In this document: piece by piece, positions 1 through 9,440 of the stretch
Layout of the letters: every line of letters begins with the position of its first letter
Numbering within the stretch: the stretch's first letter is position 1
Origin: Halorubrum alkaliphilum
GTDB lineage: Archaea > Halobacteriota > Halobacteria > Halobacteriales > Haloferacaceae
Length of the DNA: 64,000 nucleotides
Assembly (NCBI RefSeq): GCF_017873815.1
Contig: NZ_JAGGKQ010000009.1
Coordinates: forward strand, 25,527 to 89,526
Direction: 5' to 3'
The notes under the pieces: generated by a model
Seen by the model: the letters and a program-made list of their open reading frames with translations, nothing else
What the model was told of the DNA's origin: nothing
Database searches by the model: none
Translations under genes and position numbers: made by a program

Positions 1-1705
1 ACGTAAACTCTCCCATCGAGATGGCGACCGCGAACGCCGCGCCCGCGACGACCCCCGGCCACACCAAGGGGAGCTCGATATCGCGGACGACACGCGAGCG
101 CGACGCACCGAGCGCTCGCGCTGACTCGATCAGCGACCGATCGAGCGACTCCAGTCCCGGCGCGACCGTTCGGACGACGAACGGGTAGCCCGACACCGCG
201 TGTGCGGCGACGATCGCGGCCGATCCGGCGATCGCGATCCGCCACCCGCCGATCTCGACGCCGAACACCAGCCCCCGAAGCAACCCGAGTCCGACCAGAA
301 TACCCGAGACCGCGAACGGGGCCATCGCGAGCGTCCCAACGAGCTTCCGTCCGAGGTACTCGCGGGTGGTGACCACCGCGATGACGACGCCCATCGGCAG
401 CGCAACCAGCGCCGACGCCGCCGCGAAAACGAGCGAGTTCCGGATCGCCGGCCACGGTCGGACCTGAAACGCCGCCCCGGTCTCCTGTCGGTCAAGCAGG
501 AACCGGTAGTGCTCCAGCGTCAAGGCCCCGTCCCCGCCGGTGACGCTCGCGAGGATCATCGAGGCGATCGGCGCGATGAACACGAACGACGCGACCACGG
601 CGTAGACGCCGAGGCCGGCTCGCGGAAGCCACTCCCGTACCGTGTTCACCGGTGGAACGAGCGGCTTGCGCGGTAGCGGTCTGACGCCGCCGGACTGAAC
701 GGTGTGTTTCGCCTCGTATCGGAGGTACGCGAACAACACCGCAAGGGAGATGACGAGTTCGACCACGGCGAGCGCTGCTGCCTCCGCGTAGTTCAGGTCC
801 CGGACGAGTCGGTAGATGAACACCTCGACGGTCGCGAGCTGGAATCCGCCGAGCGCCAACACGATGGGGAACGTCCCGAACGTGAACACGAACGTCAGCG
901 CCGCCCCCATCAACACCGCGGGGTACACCTGGGGGGCGACCACGTCGTAAAAGGCCCGCAACGGACCCGCACCGAGGCTCCGGGCGGTCTCGATCGCGCT
1001 CGCGTCGACGGACTCCCACGCGGCAGTCGTCACTCGCGCGACGAGCGGTGCATTATAAAACGCGTGCGCGATCAGTATCGCCTCCAGCGTGAACATCAGC
1101 TCGACGGGCGGGAGCCCGAGCGCGCCGAGCACCGAGTTGAGGGTTCCGGTCCGCCCGAACGTGGCGACGAACCCGACCGCGACCATGATCGACGGCAACA
1201 CGAACGGGAGAATGGTGAGCGACCGGAGCGTCCGGCGGCCGCGGAACTCGAAGCGGGCGAGCAGGTACGCGAGCGGGACGCCGAGCGCGACGCTGACGAG
1301 CGTCGACAGCGCCGCCTGATAGGCGGTGAAGCCGATGATCCCGATCCGTCTGTCCGGCCCGAGGAAGTCGCGGGCGACCGTCAGTGGGTTCTCGCCCGCG
1401 AACACCCGCGCAAGATCGCCGAAGTAGAACGGGTCGCGAAGCAACTCGACGAACACGCCGAGCGTGACGACGCCGTCGACGACGACCGACTCGACGAGGA
1501 CCGTCGCGACCGGATAGTAGAAGACGACGAGCAACACGCCGAGCGTCCCGAGCGCGAGCGCCGCCAACACGCGTCGCTCCAGCCGGTCCCTGACACGCGC
1601 CGTGCGGCGCTGGCCGGAGGCGGCGGACGCCTCCGGATCGTCGTCACGGGTGTCGCCGGAGGTGTTGTCAGGGGTGCCGTCGTCGTCAACCGGATCGTCG
1701 CTCAC
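1..1705 (-). CDS. thiP: Thiamine-type ABC transporter permease (partial, runs off left edge)
   Basis: The reading frame is open from a GTG at 1705 to the window edge (568 codons). It is a membrane protein with two binding-protein-dependent permease halves. Each half has an EAA-type cytoplasmic loop (around 'SAIETARSLGAG' and 'LIESARALGASR'), the contact point for the ATPase. The sequence ends shortly after the second EAA loop, so only the last few percent is missing. The start is 10 bp after the stop of the binding-protein gene, so the two are co-transcribed. An N-terminal Asp-rich tail precedes the first membrane segment. The ThiP assignment rests mainly on the ThiB-like partner; related permeases move iron or phosphonates. 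The ATPase gene should lie just beyond the left edge. Confidence 0.85.
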   Translation of the reverse strand, partial: MSDDPVDDDGTPDNTSGDTRDDDPEASAASGQRRTARVRDRLERRVLAALALGTLGVLLVVFYYPVATVLVESVVVDGVVTLGVFVELLRDPFYFGDLARVFAGENPLTVARDFLGPDRRIGIIGFTAYQAALSTLVSVALGVPLAYLLARFEFRGRRTLRSLTILPFVLPSIMVAVGFVATFGRTGTLNSVLGALGLPPVELMFTLEAILIAHAFYNAPLVARVTTAAWESVDASAIETARSLGAGPLRAFYDVVAPQVYPAVLMGAALTFVFTFGTFPIVLALGGFQLATVEVFIYRLVRDLNYAEAAALAVVELVISLAVLFAYLRYEAKHTVQSGGVRPLPRKPLVPPVNTVREWLPRAGLGVYAVVASFVFIAPIASMILASVTGGDGALTLEHYRFLLDRQETGAAFQVRPWPAIRNSLVFAAASALVALPMGVVIAVVTTREYLGRKLVGTLAMAPFAVSGILVGLGLLRGLVFGVEIGGWRIAIAGSAAIVAAHAVSGYPFVVRTVAPGLESLDRSLIESARALGASRSRVVRDIELPLVWPGVVAGAAFAVAISMGEFT

Positions 1706-1715
1706 GGATCCGAGC

Positions 1716-2867
1716 TCAGTTGCCCGCGAGTTGGCGCTCCCACTCGGAGACCCACCCTTCCATCGATCCCTGTAGCTCGTCGTAGTCGAACGTCACCGGA
1801 ACGTCCGGTTCGTGGGCCAGCTCGTCGTAGTCCGCGGGCAGCTCCGCGGTCTCGGTTGCGGGGAACGAGACGTTGCGCTCGACGATCTCGCCTTGAACGT
1901 CCGGCTCCAGCATGAACGACATGAACTGCCGGGCGAGTTCGGGGTTCTCCGCGTCCTCGAACAGCGCCATCCCCGACGGCGTCGCGTACGCTTCGTCGTT
2001 CAAAAAGCGGATCTGGTGTTGGTCCAGATCCGCGCCGTCCTGACTCGCGAACACTTGGTCCGTGGAGTAGGAGACGACCATCGGGGCCTCACCCTCCGAC
2101 CAGGAGGTGTAGGCGGCGTCCCACGCGTCGGTCACGCGAACGTCGTTCTCTTGGAGGTCCGCCCAGAAGTCGAGGTAGTCGTACTCGCCCTCGTCGCCGA
2201 ACCGATGGACCGTATGTAACACGAACCGGAGCCCGGTCGTCGAGCTCCCCGGGTTCTGTGCGATGAGGTCGCCGCGATGCTCCTCCTCCAGCAGTCCCTC
2301 GAATGTCTCCGGAGCCTCCGTCTCCGTGCTGTCGTACACGAGACTGACGTAGCCGGTGTCGTAGGGAACGGTACGGCCGAACGGATCGAACCGCAACCCG
2401 TCGCGGATCTCCTCGTCGCCGTCGACCTCGAGATCGGAGACGAACAGGTCGCCGTCGTACGCCTCGTCGATCTGGACGAGGTCCTCGGTGTTCACGCCGA
2501 CGTAGAGGTCCGCGTCCATCTGTGCCCCGGAGGCGGCACGCTCGACGTAGTAGTTCAGCTCGTTGTCCGGCGTTGCGTACTGGAGCTCGGCGTCGTACCG
2601 GCTCTCGAACTCGTCTTTCAGCCACTCACCCGGGCTGATAGAGGGCGCGTCGACGAACGACCCGAACGTCCCGACGGTGAGGACGCGATCGTCGTCTCCG
2701 TCGCCGACGACTCCGTTTTCGTCACCGTTTCCGCTGCCCTCTCCGTTCGTGTCGTCCACCGGCTCGGCGCTACACCCGGCGAGCCCGGTCACCCCGGCCG
2801 CGCCGCCGAGCGCGATGAACTCCCGTCGACTGTGCGTGCCGTCGTCCGCGTTCGACCCGTTTATCAT
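1716..2867 (-). CDS. thiB: Thiamine-type ABC transporter substrate-binding lipoprotein
   Basis: This 383-aa exported binding protein has a Tat motif (SRREFIALGG) followed by a lipobox (GLAGC), so it should be secreted folded and lipid-anchored outside the membrane. A Gly/Asp/Glu-rich linker leads into the ThiB/SBP domain. ThiB-like signatures include 'LTVGTFGSF' and the segment 'FGRTVPYDTGYVSLVYD'. It probably captures thiamine or its phosphates for the permease downstream. The frame stays open far upstream, but the ATG at 2867 is the only start that puts the Tat signal at the N-terminus, and a TATA-like box lies about 25-32 bp before it. A different small cation or iron as substrate cannot be excluded. 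Confidence 0.88.
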   Translation of the reverse strand: MINGSNADDGTHSRREFIALGGAAGVTGLAGCSAEPVDDTNGEGSGNGDENGVVGDGDDDRVLTVGTFGSFVDAPSISPGEWLKDEFESRYDAELQYATPDNELNYYVERAASGAQMDADLYVGVNTEDLVQIDEAYDGDLFVSDLEVDGDEEIRDGLRFDPFGRTVPYDTGYVSLVYDSTETEAPETFEGLLEEEHRGDLIAQNPGSSTTGLRFVLHTVHRFGDEGEYDYLDFWADLQENDVRVTDAWDAAYTSWSEGEAPMVVSYSTDQVFASQDGADLDQHQIRFLNDEAYATPSGMALFEDAENPELARQFMSFMLEPDVQGEIVERNVSFPATETAELPADYDELAHEPDVPVTFDYDELQGSMEGWVSEWERQLAGN

Positions 2868-2890
2868 TACTTGGTTGTTGTACTTGGTGG

Positions 2891-2899
2891 TTACATAAG
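2891..2899 (-). promoter_or_regulatory. TATA-like box of the thiB-thiP operon
   Basis: On the minus strand CTTATGTAA lies 24-32 bp before the ATG at 2867. This spacing would make transcription start at or near the start codon (leaderless mRNA). The site sits in the 118-bp divergent gap shared with the lipoprotein gene at 2986, which has its own weaker box near 2955-2963 (CGATTTACG). Confidence 0.5.
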
Positions 2900-2985
2900 G
2901 GATCCGTGTCGCGTCCGATAGTTCGTCCCGATCGATCGGGACGAACGACGATATCGATTTACGTCGTGGGGGCCTCACCGTCCGT

Positions 2986-3792
2986 ATGAACGACACTCGC
3001 TCGACGGATCTCACCAGACGCCGACTGCTCGCGGCGGGCGCGGCCGCCGGCGTCCTCGCGACGGCCGGCTGTCTGGGAACGCGCGACGGCGAGGTCCCCG
3101 AGCCGGTCGTCACTGACGACAGCATCGAGGAGGACTGGCGGCTGGTCGACACGTCCGACAGCGTCGCGTTCGAGGAGACGTTCGGCCCGGTCACGGTCCG
3201 TGCGCTCGAACGAACCGTCGTCCACGAGTACGTCGATATGGCTGAGGCGGTCGCCGAGGCGTTCGACGCGGACGGGTCGCCGGTGACCTTCTTCGCCGCA
3301 CGCATCGACCTCTGCCCGGCACTCGATGGGCTACCCGGTGGCCTCGGCCGGGATCGCCTGATGGGCGAGGTTCGCGCGGCCGCCGAGGCGGCGTTCCGCG
3401 ACCAGCTCCACGGGACCGGCGTCACCGACGTTGAGCGAGTTGATAGTGGTGAGACGACGGTCGACGGCGGCCACACGGCCACAACCAGCGAGTTCGCCGC
3501 CCGCTTCGGTATCAACTGGGAGGTCCCGCTTCTGGACGGATCGACGACGACGATCGACGACGTGGCGGAAATGACCGCTCGACTCGCGGTCTGGCACGAC
3601 GGTTCCGACGTGCTCATCTCCGGCGGCGCACATCCCGCCGAGCCGCTGAGCGACGTGGTCGACCGATCGATCGACGCTCCCGTGGACGGAGAGGCGGTCC
3701 TCGAGGATCCGGTCGACGACTCCGACGTTCTCTCCGCGGATCCGGTGCTGTTCGCGGACGCGATCGACGCGCTCATTCCCTCCGTCGAGTGA
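2986..3792 (+). CDS. Tat lipoprotein, DUF6517-like
   Basis: This is a 268-aa haloarchaeal secreted lipoprotein of unknown function. The N-terminus has a twin-arginine motif (TRRRLLAAG) and a lipobox ending in Cys28 (TAGC). The mature part resembles the DUF6517 family from memory: an opening segment about escaping 'DTSDSVAFEETFG', a central alpha/beta region, and a repeated helix-rich tail. No catalytic motif is seen. It is divergent from the thiamine transporter and stands alone before hisA. TATA-like CGATTTACG at 2955-2963 supports the ATG at 2986. The family name is inferred; the lipoprotein call is directly visible. Confidence 0.75.
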   Translation: MNDTRSTDLTRRRLLAAGAAAGVLATAGCLGTRDGEVPEPVVTDDSIEEDWRLVDTSDSVAFEETFGPVTVRALERTVVHEYVDMAEAVAEAFDADGSPVTFFAARIDLCPALDGLPGGLGRDRLMGEVRAAAEAAFRDQLHGTGVTDVERVDSGETTVDGGHTATTSEFAARFGINWEVPLLDGSTTTIDDVAEMTARLAVWHDGSDVLISGGAHPAEPLSDVVDRSIDAPVDGEAVLEDPVDDSDVLSADPVLFADAIDALIPSVE

Positions 3793-3810
3793 GCTCGGAC
3801 CGCAACCGAC

Positions 3811-3820
3811 CGCTTTAATC
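3811..3820 (+). promoter_or_regulatory. TATA-like box of hisA
   Basis: CGCTTTAATC ends 23 bp before the hisA ATG at 3844. This is typical haloarchaeal spacing for a leaderless transcript, and no Shine-Dalgarno is seen. Confidence 0.5.
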
Positions 3821-3843
3821 CGCGGCGCGTCCCCGAACGGATC

Positions 3844-4593
3844 ATGTCCGACTCACAGCGATTCTCGTCATTCGAGGTGATCCCGGCCGTCGACGTCCAG
3901 GACGGGTCGGTCGTCCAGCTCGTCGGCGGCGAGCGCGGCACGGGGAAACGGTACGGCGATCCGGTGGAGGCGGCCGCACGCTGGACTGACGCCGGCGCGC
4001 AAACCCTCCACCTCGTCGATCTCGATGGCGCGTTCGAGGGGGAACGCGCCAACGCCGCCGCCATCGAGGCGGTCGTCGAGGTGACCGACGACGACATCGA
4101 CCTCCAACTCGGCGGCGGCATCCGGACCGCCGCCGACGCCCGCGGCCTCCTCGATGCCGGGATCGACCGCGTGATCCTCGGTACTGCGGCCGTCGAGACC
4201 CCTGAGATAGTCGCCGATATCGATGAAACACATCCCGGTAGCGTCGTCGTCAGTCTCGACGCGAAGGACGGCGAAGTCGTCGTGAGCGGTTGGACCGAGG
4301 GGACGGGTCTCAAACCCGCCGAAGCGGCGGCGCGATACGAGACACTCGGCGCGGGCGCGATTCTCTTCACGAACGTCGATGTCGAGGGGCAGCTACAGGG
4401 GATCGACCGAGAGGCGGTCGAAGCGGTCGTTGAATCGGTCGATATCCCGGTTATCGCTTCCGGCGGGGTGGCGACGGTCGACGACGTGGTCGCGTTGAAA
4501 CGGGCGGGCGCGGCCGCAGTCGTCGTCGGTACTGCGCTGTACGAGGGTAAATTCACACTCCGGGAGGCACAAGCCGCGGCGGACGAGAGCTAA
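3844..4593 (+). CDS. hisA: HisA, phosphoribosylformimino-AICAR-phosphate isomerase
   Basis: This 249-aa cytoplasmic TIM-barrel enzyme catalyses the fourth step of histidine synthesis, the Amadori isomerisation of ProFAR to PRFAR. The N-terminal strand FEVIPAVDVQDG carries the first catalytic Asp, and VVSLDAKDGEVVVSGW carries the second. Two phosphate-binding loops are visible, 'LGGGIRTAADA' and 'ASGGVATVDDV'. Length and motifs are full. It is not in a his operon: its neighbours are a lipoprotein and a membrane protein, and hisB lies about 4 kb downstream, so the pathway is scattered as is common in haloarchaea. TrpF-type dual activity is unlikely but not excluded. Confidence 0.96.
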   Translation: MSDSQRFSSFEVIPAVDVQDGSVVQLVGGERGTGKRYGDPVEAAARWTDAGAQTLHLVDLDGAFEGERANAAAIEAVVEVTDDDIDLQLGGGIRTAADARGLLDAGIDRVILGTAAVETPEIVADIDETHPGSVVVSLDAKDGEVVVSGWTEGTGLKPAEAAARYETLGAGAILFTNVDVEGQLQGIDREAVEAVVESVDIPVIASGGVATVDDVVALKRAGAAAVVVGTALYEGKFTLREAQAAADES

Positions 4594-4816
4594 TCCCCGC
4601 CGGTCACAAAGGGCGTGACAACGACCGCGAAGAGCGTGATGGAGACCGTCGAGCGCGACAGGAAGCACAACGGCTCAGCTATTCGTTAGGGTGACATTTA
4701 AGCGCTCTCGCGACGTGGTGTGTGTATAGTTACCGTCTCATGACTGTCGTCATCGAAGCGGCGCGTCAGTGCCCCGCCGGAGTGGAGACCGGCGGTCTTA
4801 CGGGAGGCACCGGCCG

Positions 4817-5530
4817 GTGACCGTCGACGACGCTACCGAACGGCTCCTCCGCGCACACGAGTACACGAACGAGCGCGGATACGCGACCGCGGAAGTCGTC
4901 AGCGAACCGTACGTCGAGGCGGGACAGATCCAGGTTCCGATCGAGGTGTTGACGACCGGCGAGCGTCACACGATGGCGTTCGACCCGCCGGACACGTGGT
5001 CCGACGAGTTCCCGATCGTTCGCCTCGTCGAGTCCGTTGGGTACGGACCCGGCGGGATCGCCGTGCTCGACGGCGAGCGGTTCCCCGTCGAACTCGCCTC
5101 CGGTACCCACGGTGACGACACCACTCCCAAACCGGTTTTCAATCCGGACGAAGCGCAACTATCGGCCCCTTCCGACGCCGAGCGTCCACCGATTTCGCGA
5201 GCGTCCATCGGTCGCGGCGTAACCGATGCTGTCCGACTGGCCGGCCAATCGGCGCAGTATGCTCTCGCGCTCGTAACCTTCCTGTCGGTCGTCGCGATCG
5301 GCACGGTCGTCGCGGCGACAGCCACGTACGCGGTCGCGTTGGGCAGCGTGTTCGCGTTACGCGCACTGGTCATCGCCGGTGGATCCGGTCCGGTCGGCGT
5401 GTTGCTGCCGGTCCTCGCCGTACTCGTCGCGATCCGTGTCGTTGTCGCCCGCCAGATCCGATCACGACGGCCCGACGAGACAGCGGGCGACCCACGCCGA
5501 ACAGCCGCGTCACCCGACCGATACCGGTGA
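4817..5530 (+). CDS. Haloarchaeal membrane protein, unknown function
   Basis: This is a 237-aa protein with a soluble N-terminal half and two hydrophobic helices (about residues 138-165 and 168-198), followed by an Arg-rich cytoplasmic tail. The GTG start at 4817 is preferred over the ATG at 4769: a GGGAGG Shine-Dalgarno-like run lies about 10 bp before it, and the extra 16 residues are Arg-rich non-coding in character. The soluble part starts VTVDDATERLLRAHEYTN and contains an acidic beta-rich region. No known catalytic motif is recognised. The upstream TATA-like 'GACATTTAAGC' near 4692-4703 may be its promoter. Confidence 0.7.
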   Translation: MTVDDATERLLRAHEYTNERGYATAEVVSEPYVEAGQIQVPIEVLTTGERHTMAFDPPDTWSDEFPIVRLVESVGYGPGGIAVLDGERFPVELASGTHGDDTTPKPVFNPDEAQLSAPSDAERPPISRASIGRGVTDAVRLAGQSAQYALALVTFLSVVAIGTVVAATATYAVALGSVFALRALVIAGGSGPVGVLLPVLAVLVAIRVVVARQIRSRRPDETAGDPRRTAASPDRYR

Positions 5531-5531
5531 G

Positions 5532-6335
5532 TCAGTTTGCCTCATCGCCGTCTTCCGACCGCTCCCGTTGAACAACGAGTACCGGGCCGAGAAACCGCTC
5601 AGAGACCTGTTTGGACGGCATTCCAAAGACGAACGTCGTCACCGACGGATCGGTTTCTCCCATCACCACGGCGTCGTGTTCCTCGCCGACACGGGCGATC
5701 GCGTCGATCGGTGTCTCCGTCTGTTCGATCCGAGTCGCGACCGCCTCCGGTCTCATCCCGCGTTCGACGAGATCCGTCCGTACCCCGTTCAACAGCGTCT
5801 CTGCGTCCCCTTCGTTCTCCTCCGGACCAAGGATGTGGTACAGCGTCACTCCAACGTCGGTTCCGGCGAACAGCCCGGCGATCAGCTGCGTGGTGCGCTC
5901 GACGCCGACGGTCCCCCTGACGGCGACGAGCACGGACTCGGGATCGTCGATACTGTTCGGGACGAGGACGGCCAAACAGTCGTGTTCGTAGATAATACGA
6001 TTGATCGTTGCCTGCTCTTCGTGGGTGAACACGAGCCGGGTCTCGACTGCTGCCCCCGCCGCGGTGAGTCGTTCAGCGAACTCGCCGAGTTTTTTCATCG
6101 CGGTCTCGCCGAACTGCTCGCGCGCCTGTTCGGTCGCAGTTTGTTCGGGAATCACGTGGTAGCCGAGCAGGATCACGCGCGCGTTCGCGAGGAGTTCGCT
6201 GGTGCCGTCCGGCATCGACTCTCCTTCAAGCACTTCGAGCGGGACAAGCACCGTCGGTCGCTCCGCGTCCTCGCCCTGCCGTCCGTCGTCAGTTCCGGAC
6301 TGTTCGTCGGCCGTCGGTGTCTGTGTGTTCGTCAT
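5532..6335 (-). CDS. Universal stress protein, tandem UspA domains
   Basis: This 267-aa cytoplasmic protein has two Usp-type alpha/beta domains in tandem, starting with PTVLVPLEVL and around DVGVTLYHIL. The C-terminal block 'VVMGETDPS...SERFLGPVLVVQR' matches the end of Usp domains. The classic G-x2-G-x9-G(S/T) ATP motif is not clear in either half. The ATG at 6335 is 1 bp after the TAA of the amino-acid permease, so the two are translationally coupled. In haloarchaea Usp domains are often linked or fused to APC permeases, so a regulatory role on the transporter is likely (inference). Confidence 0.85.
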   Translation of the reverse strand: MTNTQTPTADEQSGTDDGRQGEDAERPTVLVPLEVLEGESMPDGTSELLANARVILLGYHVIPEQTATEQAREQFGETAMKKLGEFAERLTAAGAAVETRLVFTHEEQATINRIIYEHDCLAVLVPNSIDDPESVLVAVRGTVGVERTTQLIAGLFAGTDVGVTLYHILGPEENEGDAETLLNGVRTDLVERGMRPEAVATRIEQTETPIDAIARVGEEHDAVVMGETDPSVTTFVFGMPSKQVSERFLGPVLVVQRERSEDGDEAN

Positions 6336-6336
6336 C

Positions 6337-7731
6337 TTAGAAGTCACCCTTGAGTTCGACATCGGTCGCGTAGTAGCGGTACCACCCGTATGCGGCGGCC
6401 ATCACGATGATCCCAACCCCGATAGACGCCGGCTGCATGAACGCGATGAGTCCGAAACTCGCGACTGCGCCGACGCCGGCGACCGCGAATCCCGCCGGAC
6501 ACTCGAAGGAGGGGGTGTACCACTCGGGGTTCTCGCGACGCAACTGGATCAACGCGACGCAGATCAGGCCGTACAAGACGAGATGGAGGAACGACGCCAC
6601 CTCGGCGAGCAGCTCCACCTGCCCGGTCGCCGTGAGCACGACGATCGGACCGCCCGCGAGGCCCAGCGCCACGTGCGGGGTGCCGTACTTCAGGTTAATT
6701 TGGCTCGCCGCCTTCGGGATGATCTCGTCGCTACTCACCGCGTACACCGCCCGCGAGGCGCTCAGGATCGAGGCGTTCGCGCTGGAGAACGTCGCCAACA
6801 GCCCGGCGATGACGATGGCGAGCGCGCCCGGGAACCCGACGAACTCGCGGGCGACCTCGACCATCGCGGTCTCGCCGAACTCGCCGAGGCGAGCGCTCCC
6901 GAACGCGCTCGTCGCGACGAAGATGGTGACGACGTAGAACACGCCGACGATGATCACGGAACTGACCATCGCCAGCGGGAGGTTCCGTGACGGATCCTTG
7001 ATGTCGCCCGCGACGGTCGCGATCTGTGCGAACCCGAGATAGGAGGTGAACACGAGCGCCGCGGTCTGGAGAACCGGCAGGACGCCACCGGGCGGGAAGA
7101 ACCGCTCCGGCGTCGACTCGGCACCGAACACGCCGAGCGCGTCCAGACTCCCGTACGAGAGGAACAGCGTGAGAATGGCCAGCAACACGATCACGATCGC
7201 GTTCTGGAGCGAGGCAGTGTTTTCCGTTCCGAACAGGCTGAGCACCGTGAGCCCGATCCCGAACGCCACGCCCAGCGGCACTGCGGGGCTGATCGGCAGC
7301 GCGATCCCCGCCTCCGTGAACACCTGCCCGGCGTAGCTGCCGAGCCCGACCAGATAGAACGCGGACGCGAACACCAGACCCAACCAGAGCCCGAGGCCGA
7401 CGATCGCCCCCGGACCGGTGCCGAGCCCCCGTGAGATGAAGAAGTACCCGCCGCCGCTCCGGGGCATCGCGGTAGCGAGTTCGGAGGCCGGCAGCGCGAC
7501 GAGCAGCGCGATGACGGCCCCGATCGCGAACGAGAGCGCCGCCGCGGGGCCGGCGTTCTCGGCCGCGAGCCCGGGGAACACGAAGATCCCCGCGCCGATC
7601 ATCGTCCCGATACCTATCGCGAGGCCCCCGACTAGCCCGATCGTCCGTTCGAGCTCCCCCTCGTCCGGATCGACATCGTGTTCTACCGGTGGCTCCGGGG
7701 CGCCCTCGGGACCGGCGTCGTCGGTTGCCAT
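6337..7731 (-). CDS. APC-family amino acid permease
   Basis: This 464-aa integral membrane transporter has about 12 hydrophobic helices. The first helix carries the APC unwound-helix signature ([16 protein letters not shown]). It probably imports or exchanges amino acids with protons or cations; the substrate is unknown. An ATG at 7815 would extend the protein, but a TATA-like box lies between it and the ATG at 7731, and the extra residues are basic and non-conserved in character, so 7731 is chosen. The N-terminal cytoplasmic tail is rich in Asp, Glu and Pro. It is coupled to the downstream Usp gene. Confidence 0.9.
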   Translation of the reverse strand: MATDDAGPEGAPEPPVEHDVDPDEGELERTIGLVGGLAIGIGTMIGAGIFVFPGLAAENAGPAAALSFAIGAVIALLVALPASELATAMPRSGGGYFFISRGLGTGPGAIVGLGLWLGLVFASAFYLVGLGSYAGQVFTEAGIALPISPAVPLGVAFGIGLTVLSLFGTENTASLQNAIVIVLLAILTLFLSYGSLDALGVFGAESTPERFFPPGGVLPVLQTAALVFTSYLGFAQIATVAGDIKDPSRNLPLAMVSSVIIVGVFYVVTIFVATSAFGSARLGEFGETAMVEVAREFVGFPGALAIVIAGLLATFSSANASILSASRAVYAVSSDEIIPKAASQINLKYGTPHVALGLAGGPIVVLTATGQVELLAEVASFLHLVLYGLICVALIQLRRENPEWYTPSFECPAGFAVAGVGAVASFGLIAFMQPASIGVGIIVMAAAYGWYRYYATDVELKGDF

Positions 7732-7750
7732 GGTCCCCTTCCGTCGGCGG

Positions 7751-7760
7751 ATAAAAATAG
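7751..7760 (-). promoter_or_regulatory. TATA-like box of permease-Usp operon
   Basis: The minus strand reads CTATTTTTAT 20-29 bp before the ATG at 7731. It is the clearest AT-rich block in the divergent gap to hisB and fixes the start of the permease. Confidence 0.55.
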
Positions 7761-7874
7761 CCACCGGCGGTCGGGAAGCGACCCGGCCCCGCTCCCGAAG
7801 CGGCCCTATCGTCACCCGCCCGGGGCGTGCTGGTCGCCCGCAACGGCCTTAAGAGTCGCCCGCAACGAACCGGT

Positions 7875-8471
7875 ATGAGCGACCACGACCGGACGGCCGC
7901 GGTCTCGCGGGAGACGTCGGAGACGACGATCGATCTCACGCTCGATATCGACGGCGACGGCGACAGCGAGATCGACACCGGGGTCGGCTTTTACGACCAC
8001 ATGTTGGCGTCGTTCGCGAAACACGGCCTCTTCGATCTCACCGTCCGCTGTGACGGCGACACCCACATCGATGACCACCACACCGTCGAGGACGTCGCCA
8101 TCTGTCTCGGCGAGGCGTTCGACGAGGCGCTCGGCGACAAACGCGGCATCCGGCGGTACGCCGACCGCCGCGTCCCGCTCGACGAGGCGGTCGCGAGCGT
8201 CGTCGTCGATGTCGCGGGACGCCCGCACTACGAGTTCTCCGGCCAGTTCTCTCAGGAGTCGGTCGGGGAGTTCACGAGCGTCATGGCGGACCACTTCGCG
8301 CTCTCGCTGGCGATGAACGCCGACCTCACCCTTCACGCGACGATCGAACGCGGCGACAACGCCCACCACGAGGTCGAGGCTCTATTTAAATCGCTAGCGC
8401 GAGCGCTCGACGACGCGACGCGGCTCGACGACCGCCGGAGCGACACGCCGAGCACGAAGGGATCCTTATAA
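7875..8471 (+). CDS. hisB: HisB, imidazoleglycerol-phosphate dehydratase
   Basis: This 198-aa Mn-dependent enzyme of histidine synthesis removes water from IGP to give imidazole-acetol phosphate. The family motifs are intact: GFYDHML, the metal-binding DDHHTVED, and the second His cluster [12 protein letters not shown] near the C-terminus. The family forms 24-mers in the cytoplasm. The ATG at 7875 is favoured over the in-frame ATG at 7827 because TATA-like CCTTAAGAG sits at 7847-7855 and the upstream stretch is not conserved in character. It is monofunctional, without the phosphatase domain of enterobacterial HisB. Its neighbours are unrelated to histidine. Confidence 0.97.
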   Translation: MSDHDRTAAVSRETSETTIDLTLDIDGDGDSEIDTGVGFYDHMLASFAKHGLFDLTVRCDGDTHIDDHHTVEDVAICLGEAFDEALGDKRGIRRYADRRVPLDEAVASVVVDVAGRPHYEFSGQFSQESVGEFTSVMADHFALSLAMNADLTLHATIERGDNAHHEVEALFKSLARALDDATRLDDRRSDTPSTKGSL

Positions 8472-8581
8472 CGGAGACTCGGGTGTCGCCGACGAGGGGT
8501 ATTCAGTCACGTCGCGTCCGAGACGACCGAAACGAGGATCGGAATTCAAATACCCGAATCGATAGAACGTGACGTATCCAG

Positions 8582-8797
8582 ATGACAGACGATCCCGACC
8601 GCAACCACGTCCCTAGTCGATCGGTCGTCGTTCAGGAGGACACCCATCAGAACGAGATCCCGGAGAACATCGACTCGGAGCTGTATTCTACGGATAGCCC
8701 GACCAACTCGTTCCACGAGTTCACTATCGAGCGAGGTGACGACCTCGTCGAAGCACTCCGTGAAAACGGCTACACCGTTAATTTCAGGGACCGCTAA
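8582..8797 (+). CDS. Small acidic hypothetical protein (71 aa)
   Basis: This is a 71-aa acidic protein with no cysteine, signal or membrane segment. The C-terminal half (HEFTIERGDDLVEALRENGY) looks like a short beta-alpha unit; the N-terminal half is polar and probably disordered. Codon third positions are less GC-biased than in neighbours. A TATA-like TTCAAATAC lies at 8545-8553. It is adjacent to an IS605-type remnant, so it may be accessory. It is not recognised and no function is proposed. Confidence 0.5.
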   Translation: MTDDPDRNHVPSRSVVVQEDTHQNEIPENIDSELYSTDSPTNSFHEFTIERGDDLVEALRENGYTVNFRDR

Positions 8798-8898
8798 CAC
8801 ACGGTCATACGTCCTTGTGATTCCCGAACCGGCACGCCACCGCGGACAGTCGTTTCGGCGGCGGTTTGCCGTCGCTTCGCGTCGTCGCGACATCAAGA

Positions 8899-9413
8899 AT
8901 TGACATCCTCCTCCGCCTGAAGGCGGAGGAATCCCGAGCGGTGGGAGTTTCAGGTTTGCAACCACGGACGCCGCCACTTCACGGGAGTCCCCATCTAACC
9001 CAGCCATCGTGACGGTGGCTGTCTGGCCATGCCAACTGGCCGTTACTCCTATCCTCGGTGTCGTTGACTTTCAACTGTTGTTTTTGCCAGTGGGAAGTCG
9101 CTGGCACGTCGCCGGACTCGGAGGTATCGCCGGGCTTGCTCAGGCCGACGGGCACAGCGACGAACCCTTCGAGGATTCGTGTTCACCGCGTCGGCGTTTC
9201 GGATATTGTCTCATTGAGTGGCGGCGAGGCCGCCTCCGAAGGTCGTTCGAAATCCGCTCCGTTCCGACCTGACCTTACCCTTTTATACCGGGTCTTTGAA
9301 CTTCAAACTACGTATTGGAAACTCGAACTGAGGCGTCGAACGTGGGTTGATTCTAAGTTGTCGGATTCATCCTGCGGCTCAAGCCGCAGGTATTCTCCTT
9401 GATTTCGTATAAA
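8899..9413 (-). mobile_element. Decayed IS200/IS605 (TnpB-type, IS1341-like) element
   Basis: Both ends look like those of haloarchaeal TnpB elements, but the tnpB body is almost gone. The right end near 8899-8930 has the hairpin CCTCCGCC-TGAA-GGCGGAGG (8910-8929) next to TTGACATCCTC. The left end has a perfect hairpin, CCTGCGGCT/AGCCGCAGG (9371-9390), followed by GTATTCTCCTTGAT. Orientation is inferred as minus. Only about 0.5 kb lies between the ends, and no frame encodes the RuvC or zinc motifs of TnpB; the interior is a degenerate remnant. It fills the gap between the 71-aa gene and rpap3. The exact cleavage ends are uncertain by several bases. Confidence 0.6.
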
Positions 9414-9440
9414 AACGCGTACCGTTCGGTTGCGCCCGTC

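Noticed and set aside
704..1915. 403-codon plus-strand frame opposite the ABC permease
   Set aside because: The composition (Arg/Asp/Glu with no fold pattern) is that of a mirror frame; the minus strand encodes the conserved permease.
2868..4556. Minus-strand frame extends the thiB reading frame to 946 codons
   Set aside because: The extra part is Ser/Thr/Arg-rich, lies antisense to hisA and the lipoprotein gene, and would bury the Tat signal. It is a GC-rich shadow frame.
8899..9413. Functional TnpB (OMEGA-type) element
   Set aside because: The ends are present but no frame carries RuvC or zinc-ribbon motifs, and the interior is too short.
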